Assembly: GCA_030634505.1 (NCBI GenBank)
Contig: DAOWAQ010000007.1
Location: 1 to 19,808, forward strand
Direction of reading: 5' to 3'
Source of the DNA: Calditrichia bacterium
GTDB lineage: Bacteria > Calditrichota > Calditrichia > JAJRVZ01
DNA: 19,808 nucleotides
Shown: piece by piece, positions 1-8,099 of the stretch
Position numbering within the stretch: the stretch's first letter is position 1
How the letters are laid out: every line of letters starts with the position of its first letter
Program-made: the position numbers and the translations under genes
Notes under the pieces: generated by a model
What the model was told of the DNA's origin: nothing
The model's database searches: none
The model's input: the letters and a program-made list of their open reading frames with translations, nothing else

Positions 1-1
1 A

Positions 2-1972
2 AAATCCGAATATGCCGTCAGCAGTTTGGACCGTAATATGTTATCAGGATTTAATGATTCAGATAATACAGGCCAAGCGCTGAAACTTTCTGCTTCAACC
101 GAAAGCCTTCCAATTAAACTATTTAATTCGAAATTAGGGAAAATTGCCTTTTCAGCGGACGGCAGGTTCATTGAGAATAATTTTAATCCTGTTGATAGAA
201 TCAACCAGCCGGAATTCAATCGATACTGGAATTTATCTGACAATAATTTAATCTCAAATAAAGAGAATAGCTGGGAAGTTAATTCGAAATATAATCCGTG
301 GGAATGGATTGCCTTTTCAGGAAATTTAGGGTTAATGGATCGTGATAAATTTAATTCGTTTAGATATAGAGGGGGAGTTGACTGGGATAAAAAAGAATGG
401 TTGCGGGGTAAACTAAGCCAGGAATATGTACAAAGCGAACAAAATAATGTGAAAGATAACTGGTTACGTCAAAAGGGATATGTTGAGAAAGATATAGGTT
501 TATTTCAACCCCGGATAAGTGTGGAATATGAGATAAGAGAAAACTTTGGTAAAACGGGGAAAAGTGGTTTTGATTTTCTTGAAATGTCCGGAAAAATTGG
601 TGTCATAAATCATCAGTATTTGAGTGGCTATCTCTTATACAGTCAGCGTGATGATCATATTTTTAACCCCGATTTAAACGGTAAGAAAATTAAACAAGCT
701 ACATCTATTACAAAACGCTTTCGGATGGATTTGGCTGAATGGAATAATTTAAGTGGATCACTCGAGTTAGTTTTAAGAAAAAAAGATTATACTTCTTTCT
801 TTGAAAATACAAAAGTTGATAGTTTGAAATTACAATTACTCGGTACACAGCTTCAGGACACGGTTTGGCAGGATCGTGAAACGAATCTGGTTGAACTCAC
901 ATTGAATAATCATCAGTGGAAAAAGGCACTTGATTTACGATGGCAATATCGCATTTCAACCGAACAATTGGCGTTGCGTGAAAAAATATATCTTGATGTT
1001 GGGGAAGGTAGAGGCAATCTTACCTATGATGAATATCTGGAAGAATACATTCCGGATCCAGACGGAAATATAGTTCTGTATGTTGTACCTTCAGGCAGAT
1101 TTGAACCGGTCACTAATCTCGAGACAGCACTACGATTGAAGCTTAATCCCGATAAATTTTGGAGAAAACCCAGATCATCTTGGCAAAAACTTCTTACCTC
1201 ATTAAGCAGTGAAAGTTATATCAGAGTACAGGAGGAAACAAAAGAGTCAGATGTAACCCAGATTTATTTATTGAATCTCTCCTCATTTCAGGGAGATAGT
1301 ACACTAAAAGGTAGCATAGTTTTTAATGAAGATTTATATATATTAAAAAGGAACAGGGATATTTCTTTTCGGTTACGTTACAAATACCGTGATGATAAAT
1401 CTAACCAATATCTTGACGCAAATGAAAATGAAGATCGACTTATAGTGGAGAGAGGAATCAGGGCTTCGTACAAAGTTGTTAGTAATTTGAAAGCGCAGTC
1501 AGAACTTAGACAAAAATTTACAACCCGGAAAAGTCAACAAAATAGTTCACGAAACAGGGATATTAATTCGTTTTTAATTAATCAGGATTTTTCATACAGG
1601 CCAAGTCTTAACTGGGAATTTGGTTTGGATTCAGAAATTGGTTTTGAAAAGGACTTAATTCAGGCAAGAGATATCAATTTACAATATTCCCGATTTCTGA
1701 CAAGGATAAACTATTCCATTTTGAAAAAGGGCAGAATCTCATCAGAATATGAATACCAGGACGTGAAAGTGATTAACAATCCAAACAAATTAGTAGTTCC
1801 ATTTGAAATGGCCAGGGGAAAAAAGGAGGGTGTCAATCAACGCTGGCAGTTACGGGGAGAATACACAGTAGCAGAAAACGTGGTGTTTACTTTATTCTAC
1901 AGTGGGCGCGATGATGCAAATTTCGAAAAAATAATTCATACAGGACAGGCGGAAATCCGGGCTTACTTTTAG
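2..1972 (+). CDS. Probable outer-membrane beta-barrel protein, 5' end cut off by the window
   Basis: The reading frame is open from the first complete codon at base 2, so the gene starts outside the window; 656 C-terminal residues are visible. The TTG at 26 and the ATG at 38 are internal codons with no Shine-Dalgarno sequence. I do not recognise a named family. The protein is rich in alternating polar/aromatic stretches with many Trp, Tyr and Arg residues, has long charged loops, no hydrophobic membrane helices, and ends in Ala-Tyr-Phe; a C-terminal Phe is typical of outer-membrane barrels recognised by the Bam complex. The next chromosomal gene on the same strand, past a transposase, is itself an Omp85 protein, which fits an envelope locus. 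A role in the outer membrane is an inference from composition; a surface or scaffold protein is an alternative. No terminator is visible after the stop. Confidence 0.6.
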   Translation, partial: KSEYAVSSLDRNMLSGFNDSDNTGQALKLSASTESLPIKLFNSKLGKIAFSADGRFIENNFNPVDRINQPEFNRYWNLSDNNLISNKENSWEVNSKYNPWEWIAFSGNLGLMDRDKFNSFRYRGGVDWDKKEWLRGKLSQEYVQSEQNNVKDNWLRQKGYVEKDIGLFQPRISVEYEIRENFGKTGKSGFDFLEMSGKIGVINHQYLSGYLLYSQRDDHIFNPDLNGKKIKQATSITKRFRMDLAEWNNLSGSLELVLRKKDYTSFFENTKVDSLKLQLLGTQLQDTVWQDRETNLVELTLNNHQWKKALDLRWQYRISTEQLALREKIYLDVGEGRGNLTYDEYLEEYIPDPDGNIVLYVVPSGRFEPVTNLETALRLKLNPDKFWRKPRSSWQKLLTSLSSESYIRVQEETKESDVTQIYLLNLSSFQGDSTLKGSIVFNEDLYILKRNRDISFRLRYKYRDDKSNQYLDANENEDRLIVERGIRASYKVVSNLKAQSELRQKFTTRKSQQNSSRNRDINSFLINQDFSYRPSLNWEFGLDSEIGFEKDLIQARDINLQYSRFLTRINYSILKKGRISSEYEYQDVKVINNPNKLVVPFEMARGKKEGVNQRWQLRGEYTVAENVVFTLFYSGRDDANFEKIIHTGQAEIRAYF

Positions 1973-2054
1973 TTAAGACTTTCTAATCTGTGGAGGAGAA
2001 TAATAAAATATAAATACCTTATCTAATAATCCCGAAGGAATTTAACTTGAATAA

Positions 2055-2115
2055 CCCTGAATATAATTCAGGGGAAAGAACTGAAAACAATGATTCAACT
2101 CTTTAAGAGTTGAAT
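2055..2115. repeat. Two perfect hairpins upstream of the transposase
   Basis: The first hairpin has 8-bp arms CCCTGAAT (2055-2062) and ATTCAGGG (2066-2073) around a 3-nt loop. The second has 11-bp arms ATTCAACTCTT (2093-2103) and AAGAGTTGAAT (2105-2115) around a single T; in practice a few central pairs would open to form the loop. A 9-bp direct repeat TTGAATAAC occurs at 2047-2055 and 2110-2118, at the edge of each hairpin. They are the natural candidates for the left-end recognition hairpin of the Y1 transposase; no T-run follows either, so they do not look like terminators. Confidence 0.6.
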
Positions 2116-2152
2116 AACTGTGAACAATGTAAAGAAAAAAGGATCATCTCGG

Positions 2153-2599
2153 ATGTCAACTTATACACAAATATTTTGTCAGATTATTTTTTCTACTAAA
2201 AATAGAAAAAAGGTTTTAATTGAACATAATCGAGAATTACTTTTTAAATATATTTGGGGGATTTTAAAAAATAAGAAATGCCATCTATATAGAATAAATG
2301 GTGTGGCAGATCATATTCATATATTTACACATTTACATCCAACTGTACCGCTAGCATCTTTAATAAAAGATATAAAACTAGCTTCCTCAAATATGATAAA
2401 ACAGGAAAAATTATTTGTGAATTTTACAAATTGGCAACAGGGCTACGGAGCGTTTACATATTCAATTCATGAAAAAGATAAATTAATAAACTATATAAAA
2501 AATCAAGTAGACCATCATAAAAAAGAAACATTTATTGATGAATATAAAAAAATATTAAAAGATTTTAATATAGATTTTGATGAAAAGTATTTATTATAA
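2153..2599 (+). CDS. IS200-like / REP-associated tyrosine transposase (Y1, HUH family)
   Basis: A 148-residue single-strand DNA transposase. The HUH metal-binding motif is His-Ile-His at residues 54-56 (context DHIHIF) and the catalytic tyrosine is very likely Tyr114 (NYIKNQ). The family-typical segment WQQGYGAFTYS is at about 94-104, and the tail DFDEKYLL is also typical. Length matches the usual 140-155 residues, so the gene looks complete and intact. I chose ATG 2153 because it gives the family N-terminus MSTYTQI and has AAGGA 9 nt upstream; a GTG at 2120 in the same frame would add 11 residues not expected in the family. No TnpB/IscB-like partner is present. Hairpins on both sides could be its substrates. 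Confidence 0.9.
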   Translation: MSTYTQIFCQIIFSTKNRKKVLIEHNRELLFKYIWGILKNKKCHLYRINGVADHIHIFTHLHPTVPLASLIKDIKLASSNMIKQEKLFVNFTNWQQGYGAFTYSIHEKDKLINYIKNQVDHHKKETFIDEYKKILKDFNIDFDEKYLL

Positions 2600-2643
2600 C
2601 AGATAAGCAATTATTTATATTATTATGAATATGATTAAAATTA

Positions 2644-2726
2644 AACTGCTTTGCAGTTCATATTATTTAGTCTGTTGCTATCTCCGAGTTGCACTCGAAG
2701 TTATTTGTGTTTCACTGCTTCGCAGT
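2644..2726. repeat. Cluster of three small REP-like hairpins downstream of the transposase
   Basis: Hairpin A is AACTGC-TTT-GCAGTT (2644-2658). Hairpin B is CGAGT-TGC-ACTCG (2685-2697). Hairpin C is ACTGC-TTC-GCAGT (2714-2726). A and C share a 13-mer differing at one base (ACTGCTTTGCAGT versus ACTGCTTCGCAGT) 69 bp apart, so they are copies of one motif. The whole 2600-2829 gap between the transposase and the Omp85 gene contains nothing else I can support. Confidence 0.6.
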
Positions 2727-2859
2727 TTTCTTTTCTTGGATATAAGTGTGATCAGGAACCCAAATGCAAAGTTAAAATAGTTCCCGAATACTTTCTTAAA
2801 TGTAAACACAAATATGCATTAAAATATAGATGAGTTTTCGAATACAAAAAATAATAAAA

Positions 2860-4638
2860 ATGGAAAGTATAATAAAAAAATATTATTATCTTTATGTTGC
2901 ATTTATTGTCCTCCTTCTAACTGGATATCTCAATGCCCAAAGCATTATTGGTTCAATTAAATTTGAAGGAAACCAAAAATTTGGAGATGAGCAATTATTA
3001 GAATGGAGTGAATTAAAACCCGCTGGTTTCTTTAATAAAAATCAAATTACTTCAATCAACAAAAAAATAATTACACATCTGAATGAGCAGGGCTATTTAT
3101 ATGCCCAGATTGATTCAGTCTCAATTCATACAAATATTGAGAAGCGAACAAATGATATTACCTGGTACATAAAAGAAAATTTTCCTTTTTATATTGGTGC
3201 AATTTCGGTTATCAGTGATTCTATTTCTGCAGAAGATTTAATATCACAAATGGATTTGAGAGAAGATGATATTTACAATCATAAATTAATTGAGAAGGAA
3301 ATAAATGTCATCAACAGGTTATATGCTGAAAAAGGCTTCCCTTTCGTCGAGTCAACTGTCTCGGAAGTAAATATTAAAAAATCTGATAATTCTTATGTTG
3401 TAGATTTATTTTTTAGAGTTAAAAGTGGCAAAGTAGCGGAAATCTCTAAAATCATCTTAACCGGAAATAAGGTTACAAAAGATGAAGTCATCATTCGCGA
3501 AATTGATATAAAACCCGGAGATAAATATCGACAGGATGAAGTTGAAAAAATACCACATTTGTTAAATAAATTAGGATATTTTAAGCAAGTAAGAACGCCT
3601 CAATTCACAATAACAAAAGAAAATGAATTTGCATTGTTGATAGAGGTAGAAGAAGGTAATACAACAACATTTGATGGTATTGTCGGCTATATTCCGGATG
3701 ATCCATCTCAAAAAAAGGGAGAAGGATATTTTACCGGACTACTAAATGCCAGTTTTCGAAATTTATTTGGTACAGGCAGGAAATTTGAAATATTCTGGGA
3801 AAAACCTGACAAGTACTCTGATCAATTTAAATTGTATTATGAAGAACCCTGGATTTTTAATCTCCCAATAAATGTTGGAGTAGGATTGGAACGTTTGGTA
3901 AGAGATACAACTTATATTGAACGATCATATTTTACTAATAGTTCGTTTAGAATAACAAATGATTTGAAATCAATTTTTTCATTTTATCAAAAAGTTACAA
4001 TCCCTGATTCATCAGCAAGCAGAGATTTACGTTTGGCGCGAAACATAATAAATACAGTCGAATTTGGAATTGAATATGATACAAGAGATTATCCGATAAA
4101 CCCCCGCTCCGGAATTTATTATTCCACAAAATATAGTTTTGGCCAAAAGCAAAATACAGGTCCGTCATATTTAATAAAAGAAGAAAATTTAGTGGAAAAT
4201 GAAGAATTGCAAAAAGTACAGGTTGATCTTGCTTTCTTCATGCCAATTATATCCAACCAACTTTTGTATTTTCATATTTATGGTTCACAAATTAAAAGCA
4301 ATGAAAACCAACTTCAGGTAACTGATCATACCTGGTTTGGCGGGGCGAAAAGCCTTCGCGGTTATAGGGAAAACCAGTTTCATGGCTCGGTTGTTTCATG
4401 GTTGAATATAGAATACAGGTTTTTGATTGGCCGGAATTCAAGGTTATTTATATTTAATGATTGGGGATTTTATCACTATAAAGACAAAGAAGGAAAGAAA
4501 GAAAATATATTGCCGGGATATGGACTTGGAATTCGATTTGATACAGCATTGGGTGTCATGGGTGTAGATTTTGGACTGGGAAAAAACGATTCTTTTTCAA
4601 ATGGAAAAATCCATTTTGGAATTGAAAATACCTTTTAG
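2860..4638 (+). CDS. Omp85/BamA-like outer-membrane protein with three POTRA domains
   Basis: 592 residues with a signal peptide at about 1-27 (hydrophobic core to LNAQ). Three POTRA domains follow at roughly 28-107, 109-188 and 193-266; each has the pattern of a strand with a Gly-containing turn (FEGNQKF, LTGNKVTKDEV) followed by helices. The rest, from about 270, is a 16-strand-type barrel with the conserved Omp85 loop motif RGYRENQF at 500-507 and a C-terminal Phe. Family members fold or translocate proteins in the outer membrane. True BamA normally has five POTRAs, so a TamA-like or accessory Omp85 role is more likely than the main BamA. I chose ATG 2860 because it gives a clean signal peptide; an in-frame ATG at 2830 would put ten extra residues ahead of it. 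Neither has a good Shine-Dalgarno sequence. Confidence 0.88.
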   Translation: MESIIKKYYYLYVAFIVLLLTGYLNAQSIIGSIKFEGNQKFGDEQLLEWSELKPAGFFNKNQITSINKKIITHLNEQGYLYAQIDSVSIHTNIEKRTNDITWYIKENFPFYIGAISVISDSISAEDLISQMDLREDDIYNHKLIEKEINVINRLYAEKGFPFVESTVSEVNIKKSDNSYVVDLFFRVKSGKVAEISKIILTGNKVTKDEVIIREIDIKPGDKYRQDEVEKIPHLLNKLGYFKQVRTPQFTITKENEFALLIEVEEGNTTTFDGIVGYIPDDPSQKKGEGYFTGLLNASFRNLFGTGRKFEIFWEKPDKYSDQFKLYYEEPWIFNLPINVGVGLERLVRDTTYIERSYFTNSSFRITNDLKSIFSFYQKVTIPDSSASRDLRLARNIINTVEFGIEYDTRDYPINPRSGIYYSTKYSFGQKQNTGPSYLIKEENLVENEELQKVQVDLAFFMPIISNQLLYFHIYGSQIKSNENQLQVTDHTWFGGAKSLRGYRENQFHGSVVSWLNIEYRFLIGRNSRLFIFNDWGFYHYKDKEGKKENILPGYGLGIRFDTALGVMGVDFGLGKNDSFSNGKIHFGIENTF

Positions 4639-4660
4639 ATTATTCAATTCAAATCTTTTT
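4637..4660 (+). terminator. Weak possible terminator at the end of the Omp85 gene
   Basis: A 5-bp stem AGATT (4637-4641) / AATCT (4652-4656) with a 10-nt loop runs into T4656-4660. It overlaps the stop codon. The stem is short and AT-rich, so support is weak, but it falls where an operon boundary before the separately regulated tetR operon is expected. Confidence 0.3.
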
Positions 4661-4713
4661 ACTAATAGTGAAACTTATTTTATTTGACACCGTAATGTTC
4701 AGTAATTTGATTA

Positions 4714-4793
4714 TTCGAACATTTTAATATATTGTTCAAAAAATATAATAAAGATATTGACAAATATTCGAACGTATTAGTAAATTGTTCGAA
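4714..4793. promoter_or_regulatory. Two tandem operator dyads, probable TetR autoregulatory sites
   Basis: Site 1 is TTCGAAC (4714-4720), 13-nt spacer, GTTCAAA (4734-4740), one mismatch in the dyad. Site 2 is TTCGAAC (4767-4773), 13-nt spacer, GTTCGAA (4787-4793), perfect. Both have the same arms and the same spacing, and their centres are 53 bp apart, close to five helical turns. They sit immediately upstream of a TetR-family gene and cover promoter-like elements. Long dyads of this type are what TetR-family dimers bind, so autoregulation of the efflux operon is the natural reading; the pairing of repressor and site is inferred from position. Confidence 0.72.
4757..4786 (+). promoter_or_regulatory. 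Candidate promoter of the tetR-efflux operon
   Basis: TTGACA (4757-4762), 18-nt spacer, TAAATT (4781-4786) would start transcription about 20 nt before the tetR ATG, and operator site 2 covers its spacer and -10. A second candidate, TTGATT (4707-4712), 17-nt spacer, TATTGT (4730-4735), is overlapped in the same manner by operator site 1. The consensus used is that of sigma-70; it may not hold exactly for this phylum. Confidence 0.4.
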
Positions 4794-4812
4794 AAAAATC
4801 AGGAAATGCGAT

Positions 4813-5430
4813 ATGGAAAATGGAAACGAAAAATCAGAATTGCGTAAACAACAGATCAGATCTGCAGCATTACGTTGTTTTTCACAGTATGGTTTTAATA
4901 AAACAACTATGGATGATATCTCCAGTGCAATTGGTATGAAAAAAGCCTCTTTGTATTATTATTATAAAAACAAGGAGGCTGTGTTTTGTGAAATGATTGA
5001 GTCAGAAGTTCATAATTTCATTGAAAAGGCGGAAGAAAAAATTTCAAGAGCAAAATCGGCAACAAATAAAATGTTTTTGCTCGTTGAATTAGAAACGGAG
5101 CATTTGCAGGAAAAGGTTGGAATATTTGATTTAAGCGTTAGCACTATTATTGAAACCCAACCTTTATTAACTGAACTAACAGAAAAAATTCGTAAAAGGG
5201 ATGTGGATTTATGGGCAAAAATTATTAAAGAAGGTATTAATAAAGGGGAATTTAGAAAATGTAATTCTATTAAAATTGCAGATTCCATTCGTACCGTTTT
5301 AGACTCAATTAAATTCAGGGAATTCCAAATCACCAAAGTTATGTCCGCTGCTGATATTGATTATGCTAAAATAAAAAAGACTGGTAAAGAAATGATAGAT
5401 TTAATTATCAATGGATTAAAAAAGTGTTAG
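4813..5430 (+). CDS. TetR/AcrR-family transcriptional repressor of the efflux operon
   Basis: 205 residues. The N-terminal three-helix DNA-binding domain is at about 10-60, with the recognition region TTMDDISSAIGMKKASLYYYYKNKEAVF, very typical of TetR proteins; the C-terminal two-thirds is helical ligand-binding/dimerisation sequence without a recognisable subfamily. I chose ATG 4813 because AGGAAA lies 6 nt upstream; the longer TTG-initiated frame from 4732 would start inside the operator region and add 27 low-complexity residues. It is followed after 50 bp by tolC, membrane-fusion and RND genes on the same strand, so it most likely represses itself and the pump through the two dyads just upstream. 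The inducer is unknown. Confidence 0.9.
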   Translation: MENGNEKSELRKQQIRSAALRCFSQYGFNKTTMDDISSAIGMKKASLYYYYKNKEAVFCEMIESEVHNFIEKAEEKISRAKSATNKMFLLVELETEHLQEKVGIFDLSVSTIIETQPLLTELTEKIRKRDVDLWAKIIKEGINKGEFRKCNSIKIADSIRTVLDSIKFREFQITKVMSAADIDYAKIKKTGKEMIDLIINGLKKC

Positions 5431-5480
5431 TCTGTAAACTGATAAATGTTTAGAATAAAGAATATTACATTATAATTAAT

Positions 5481-6860
5481 ATGGAAATGAAAATGAAAAA
5501 TAAGTATCCACATACGTTTAAAGTTATTTATATGGGTTTAATGCTAAGTTGTTTTTTATTATCTCAAATGATGTTCGCGCAGGAAAATATAAAATTTGAG
5601 TTTTCCTTAGATTCAGCAATTGATTATGCAATGGAAAATAATTATGATGTGCTTAATACCAGGTTAAGTATTGATGCTGCAAATGAACAAATAAAAGAAA
5701 TAATTACAAGTGGCTTTCCCCAGATAAGCGGAAGTGTAGAATATAACAATTTTTTTGAAATTCCAACCATGTTATTACCTGGTGAATTTTTTGATAAACC
5801 GGGAACTTATATTCCGGTCAAATTTGGTGTTCGGCATAACGCCACTGCAGGAGTAACGGTTACTCAGCTCATTTTTAGCGGAAGTTATATCGTCGGTTTG
5901 CAGGCGTCAAATGTGTTTTTGGATCTGACAGAACAAAACAATAAACGCTCAGAGATGGATGTCGCTCAAGCCGTTACACAAACTTATTATTTGGTGCTGC
6001 TTGTTGAGGAAAACCAAAAAATATTAGAACGAAGTTTCGAAAATCTAATGAAAATTCACTATGAAGTGAATGAAAGCTATAAAGAAGGATTTGTCGAAGA
6101 GACTGAAGTAAAACAACTACAAATATCAGTGACACAATTGGAAAATTCGTTAATCACATTATCGCAACAGATAGATGTAAGCTATAAGTTACTAAAACTG
6201 CAAATGGGAATTGATATCGACAAAAATATAGTACTAACTGAGAAACTTGAAGATATACTACAGAATGTCAGCATTTCCTCTCTCATCAAAAGTGAATTTG
6301 ATTTGAAAAAAAATGTTGAATTTCAATTAATACAATCGCAGGAGAGATTATCGGAATTAAGCTTAAAAAATGAATGGTCGAAATTTTTTCCTACAATTGC
6401 AGCTTTTGGAACCTATCAGTATAATGCCCAAAGAGATCGGTTTAATTTTTTTAATCAAAATAAAGATTGGTTCAATACTGGAATTATAGGATTAAGAATA
6501 GATGTTCCCATTTTTAATAGCGGTTCTAAATTTTTTAAAGTGCAGCAGTCTCAAATTGAATTCAAACAGGCACAAAATAATTTAAGGAAAGCAACACAAG
6601 GATTATTGCTTCAATTCTCCAAAACTCAATCAGAATTAAAATCTGCATATCTTAATTATCAGAATAATAAAAACAATATGGAATTAGCAAAAGAGATTTT
6701 TGATATTACTTTAGAAAAATATAAAGAAGGTCTATCGTCAAATCTGGAATTAATTCAAATTCACAATCAGTATTTAACAGCGCAATCGGATTATTTTAAT
6801 TCCATGTCTGATTTACTGAATTCAAAAAATTCTTTGGATAGATTATTAAATAATTATTAA
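5481..6860 (+). CDS. TolC-family outer-membrane efflux protein
   Basis: 459 residues, usual length. A signal peptide at about 1-33 ends in MMFAQ. Two repeats of the long-helix OEP domain follow, beginning FSLDSAIDYAMENNYDVL and, in the second half, with the helical segment around the KVQQSQIEFKQAQNNL region; the barrel strands carry the GVTVTQLIFSG motif common to OEPs. It would form the trimeric outer-membrane duct of a tripartite pump with the lipoprotein adaptor and RND transporter encoded next. The start at ATG 5481 is followed two codons later by a second ATG at 5487; no clear Shine-Dalgarno sequence separates them. The gap to the adaptor start is only 22 bp. Confidence 0.92.
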   Translation: MEMKMKNKYPHTFKVIYMGLMLSCFLLSQMMFAQENIKFEFSLDSAIDYAMENNYDVLNTRLSIDAANEQIKEIITSGFPQISGSVEYNNFFEIPTMLLPGEFFDKPGTYIPVKFGVRHNATAGVTVTQLIFSGSYIVGLQASNVFLDLTEQNNKRSEMDVAQAVTQTYYLVLLVEENQKILERSFENLMKIHYEVNESYKEGFVEETEVKQLQISVTQLENSLITLSQQIDVSYKLLKLQMGIDIDKNIVLTEKLEDILQNVSISSLIKSEFDLKKNVEFQLIQSQERLSELSLKNEWSKFFPTIAAFGTYQYNAQRDRFNFFNQNKDWFNTGIIGLRIDVPIFNSGSKFFKVQQSQIEFKQAQNNLRKATQGLLLQFSKTQSELKSAYLNYQNNKNNMELAKEIFDITLEKYKEGLSSNLELIQIHNQYLTAQSDYFNSMSDLLNSKNSLDRLLNNY

Positions 6861-6882
6861 AACTTAAATATTGGGAATTATT

Positions 6883-8016
6883 ATGAGAAAATTGGTTAGC
6901 ATATTGGTTTTAGGAATATTTTTAGTTTCATGCGGGTCGGAAGATTCGCAATCAAAATTACGGGAATTGGAATCTCAAAGAGACGAACTAAATGAAAAAA
7001 TTTCTGAACTTAAAAAAGAAATAGTGCAATCTAACGGAGATTCCGATAACACTAAAATTTCATATGTTGAAATTAAAAAGATTAAATCAACGGAATTTAA
7101 ACACTATATTAAAGTTCAGGGAACGATCGAATCTGACAACAATATATTAATTCCGCCACAATCGCCGGGCATTGTAAAAAGAATATATGTGAAAAAAGGG
7201 GATCATGTACAAAAAGGTCAACTTCTAGCTGAACTTGATGGAGCAATATATGAAAGTTCCATTGCAGAACTAAAAACCAATTTAAAACTTGCACGAACTG
7301 TTTTTGAGAGGCAGGAAAGGTTGTGGAGTAAAAAAATTGGCAGTGAAATTCAGTATCTACAAGCAAAAACAAATAAAGAGAGTTTGGAACAAAAATTAAT
7401 AACCGTGAATGAACAGTATAAATTAACAAAGATAACTTCACCAATCTCCGGAACAATAGACGAGATTTTGATAAAAGAAGGAGAAGCGGCAGCGCCAGGA
7501 TTCGGAGGAATAAGGGTTGTCCAGTTATCCGATCTGAAAATAAAAGCGGCTTTATCTGAAAGTTATATTTCAAATGTTAAAACAGGAGATTTAGTAGATG
7601 TAAAAATTCCTGTACTGGATAAAAATTTAAAACTCAAAATCGATGCAGTTTCCCAAGTTATTGATCCTAAAAACCGAACATTTAATGTCGAAATTACAAT
7701 TCCTAAAAATGAATCTTTAATTAAACCAAATATGCTGGTAGTCTTAACTATTAATGATTACATAAATCCGGATGCGTTAACAGTTCCTGTTGATGTATTA
7801 CAAAGAACAGGAAGTGAAGCATTTTTGTTTTCGGCAAAAAAACATCCTGAATTTCCAAATGAACGTTGGTTAGTAGAAAAGCGAATTGTAAAACCGGGGA
7901 AATATTATGATGATGTTATTGAAATTAAAGAGGGATTAAATGATAATGAGCATATCGTTGTTTTCGGTTTTCAGGATTTGGTTGATGGGCAAATGGTGCA
8001 AATAGGTGATAAATAG
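6883..8016 (+). CDS. RND efflux periplasmic adaptor (membrane-fusion lipoprotein, HlyD/AcrA family)
   Basis: 377 residues. A lipoprotein signal peptide ends in the lipobox Leu-Val-Ser-Cys with Cys17 as the predicted acylated residue. A short charged coiled-coil stretch follows (about 24-48, KLRELESQRDELNEKISELKKEI region), then the split biotinyl/lipoyl domain (IPPQSPGIVKRIYVKKGDHVQKGQLLAELD on one side, ITSPISGTIDEILIKEGEAAAPG on the other) flanking the helical hairpin, then the beta-barrel and membrane-proximal domains. It bridges the RND pump and the TolC duct. I chose ATG 6883 as it yields the lipobox signal directly; an in-frame TTG at 6871 only adds four residues. The N-terminal coiled coil ahead of the lipoyl domain is less usual but seen in some FCB-group adaptors. 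Confidence 0.92.
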   Translation: MRKLVSILVLGIFLVSCGSEDSQSKLRELESQRDELNEKISELKKEIVQSNGDSDNTKISYVEIKKIKSTEFKHYIKVQGTIESDNNILIPPQSPGIVKRIYVKKGDHVQKGQLLAELDGAIYESSIAELKTNLKLARTVFERQERLWSKKIGSEIQYLQAKTNKESLEQKLITVNEQYKLTKITSPISGTIDEILIKEGEAAAPGFGGIRVVQLSDLKIKAALSESYISNVKTGDLVDVKIPVLDKNLKLKIDAVSQVIDPKNRTFNVEITIPKNESLIKPNMLVVLTINDYINPDALTVPVDVLQRTGSEAFLFSAKKHPEFPNERWLVEKRIVKPGKYYDDVIEIKEGLNDNEHIVVFGFQDLVDGQMVQIGDK

Positions 8017-8019
8017 AGT

Positions 8020-8063
8020 CCCCCTTTCAAGGGGGGATTAGATTTACCTGTTTTTAAAAGGGG
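8020..8063. repeat. G/C-rich palindromic element between adaptor and RND genes
   Basis: CCCCCTT (8020-8026) and AAGGGGG (8029-8035) form a 7-bp hairpin with a 2-nt gap, directly after the adaptor stop codon. About 12 nt on, a degenerate second palindrome (CCTGTTTTTAAAAGGGG, 8047-8063) follows. The runs of C and G stand out in very AT-rich surroundings. No T-run follows the hairpin, so it is not a classical terminator. It may be a short interspersed palindromic repeat; that it recurs elsewhere cannot be seen from this window. Confidence 0.55.
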
Positions 8064-8099
8064 ATATAGTAATGAATAAAAGTCAAGGAGCAAAAAAGC

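Larger units (their letters stand above)
2055..2726 (+). mobile_element. IS200/REP-associated transposase unit with flanking hairpins (approximate limits)
   Basis: A single-gene unit: a Y1 (HUH) transposase with perfect short hairpins on both sides. The limits given are simply the outermost hairpins seen; no target-site duplication is expected for this class, so the true ends cannot be fixed from one copy. It lies between two envelope genes on the same strand. Elements of this class move as single-stranded DNA and recognise hairpins in their ends or in REP repeats. Whether these hairpins are the ends of this element or independent REP-like repeats is not decidable here. Confidence 0.5.

Noticed and set aside
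2651..2833. 60-codon open frame between the transposase and the Omp85 gene
   Set aside because: It starts at a TTG inside the first of three hairpins and runs through the other two, has no Shine-Dalgarno sequence and no recognisable protein features; it is an accident of the repeat cluster.
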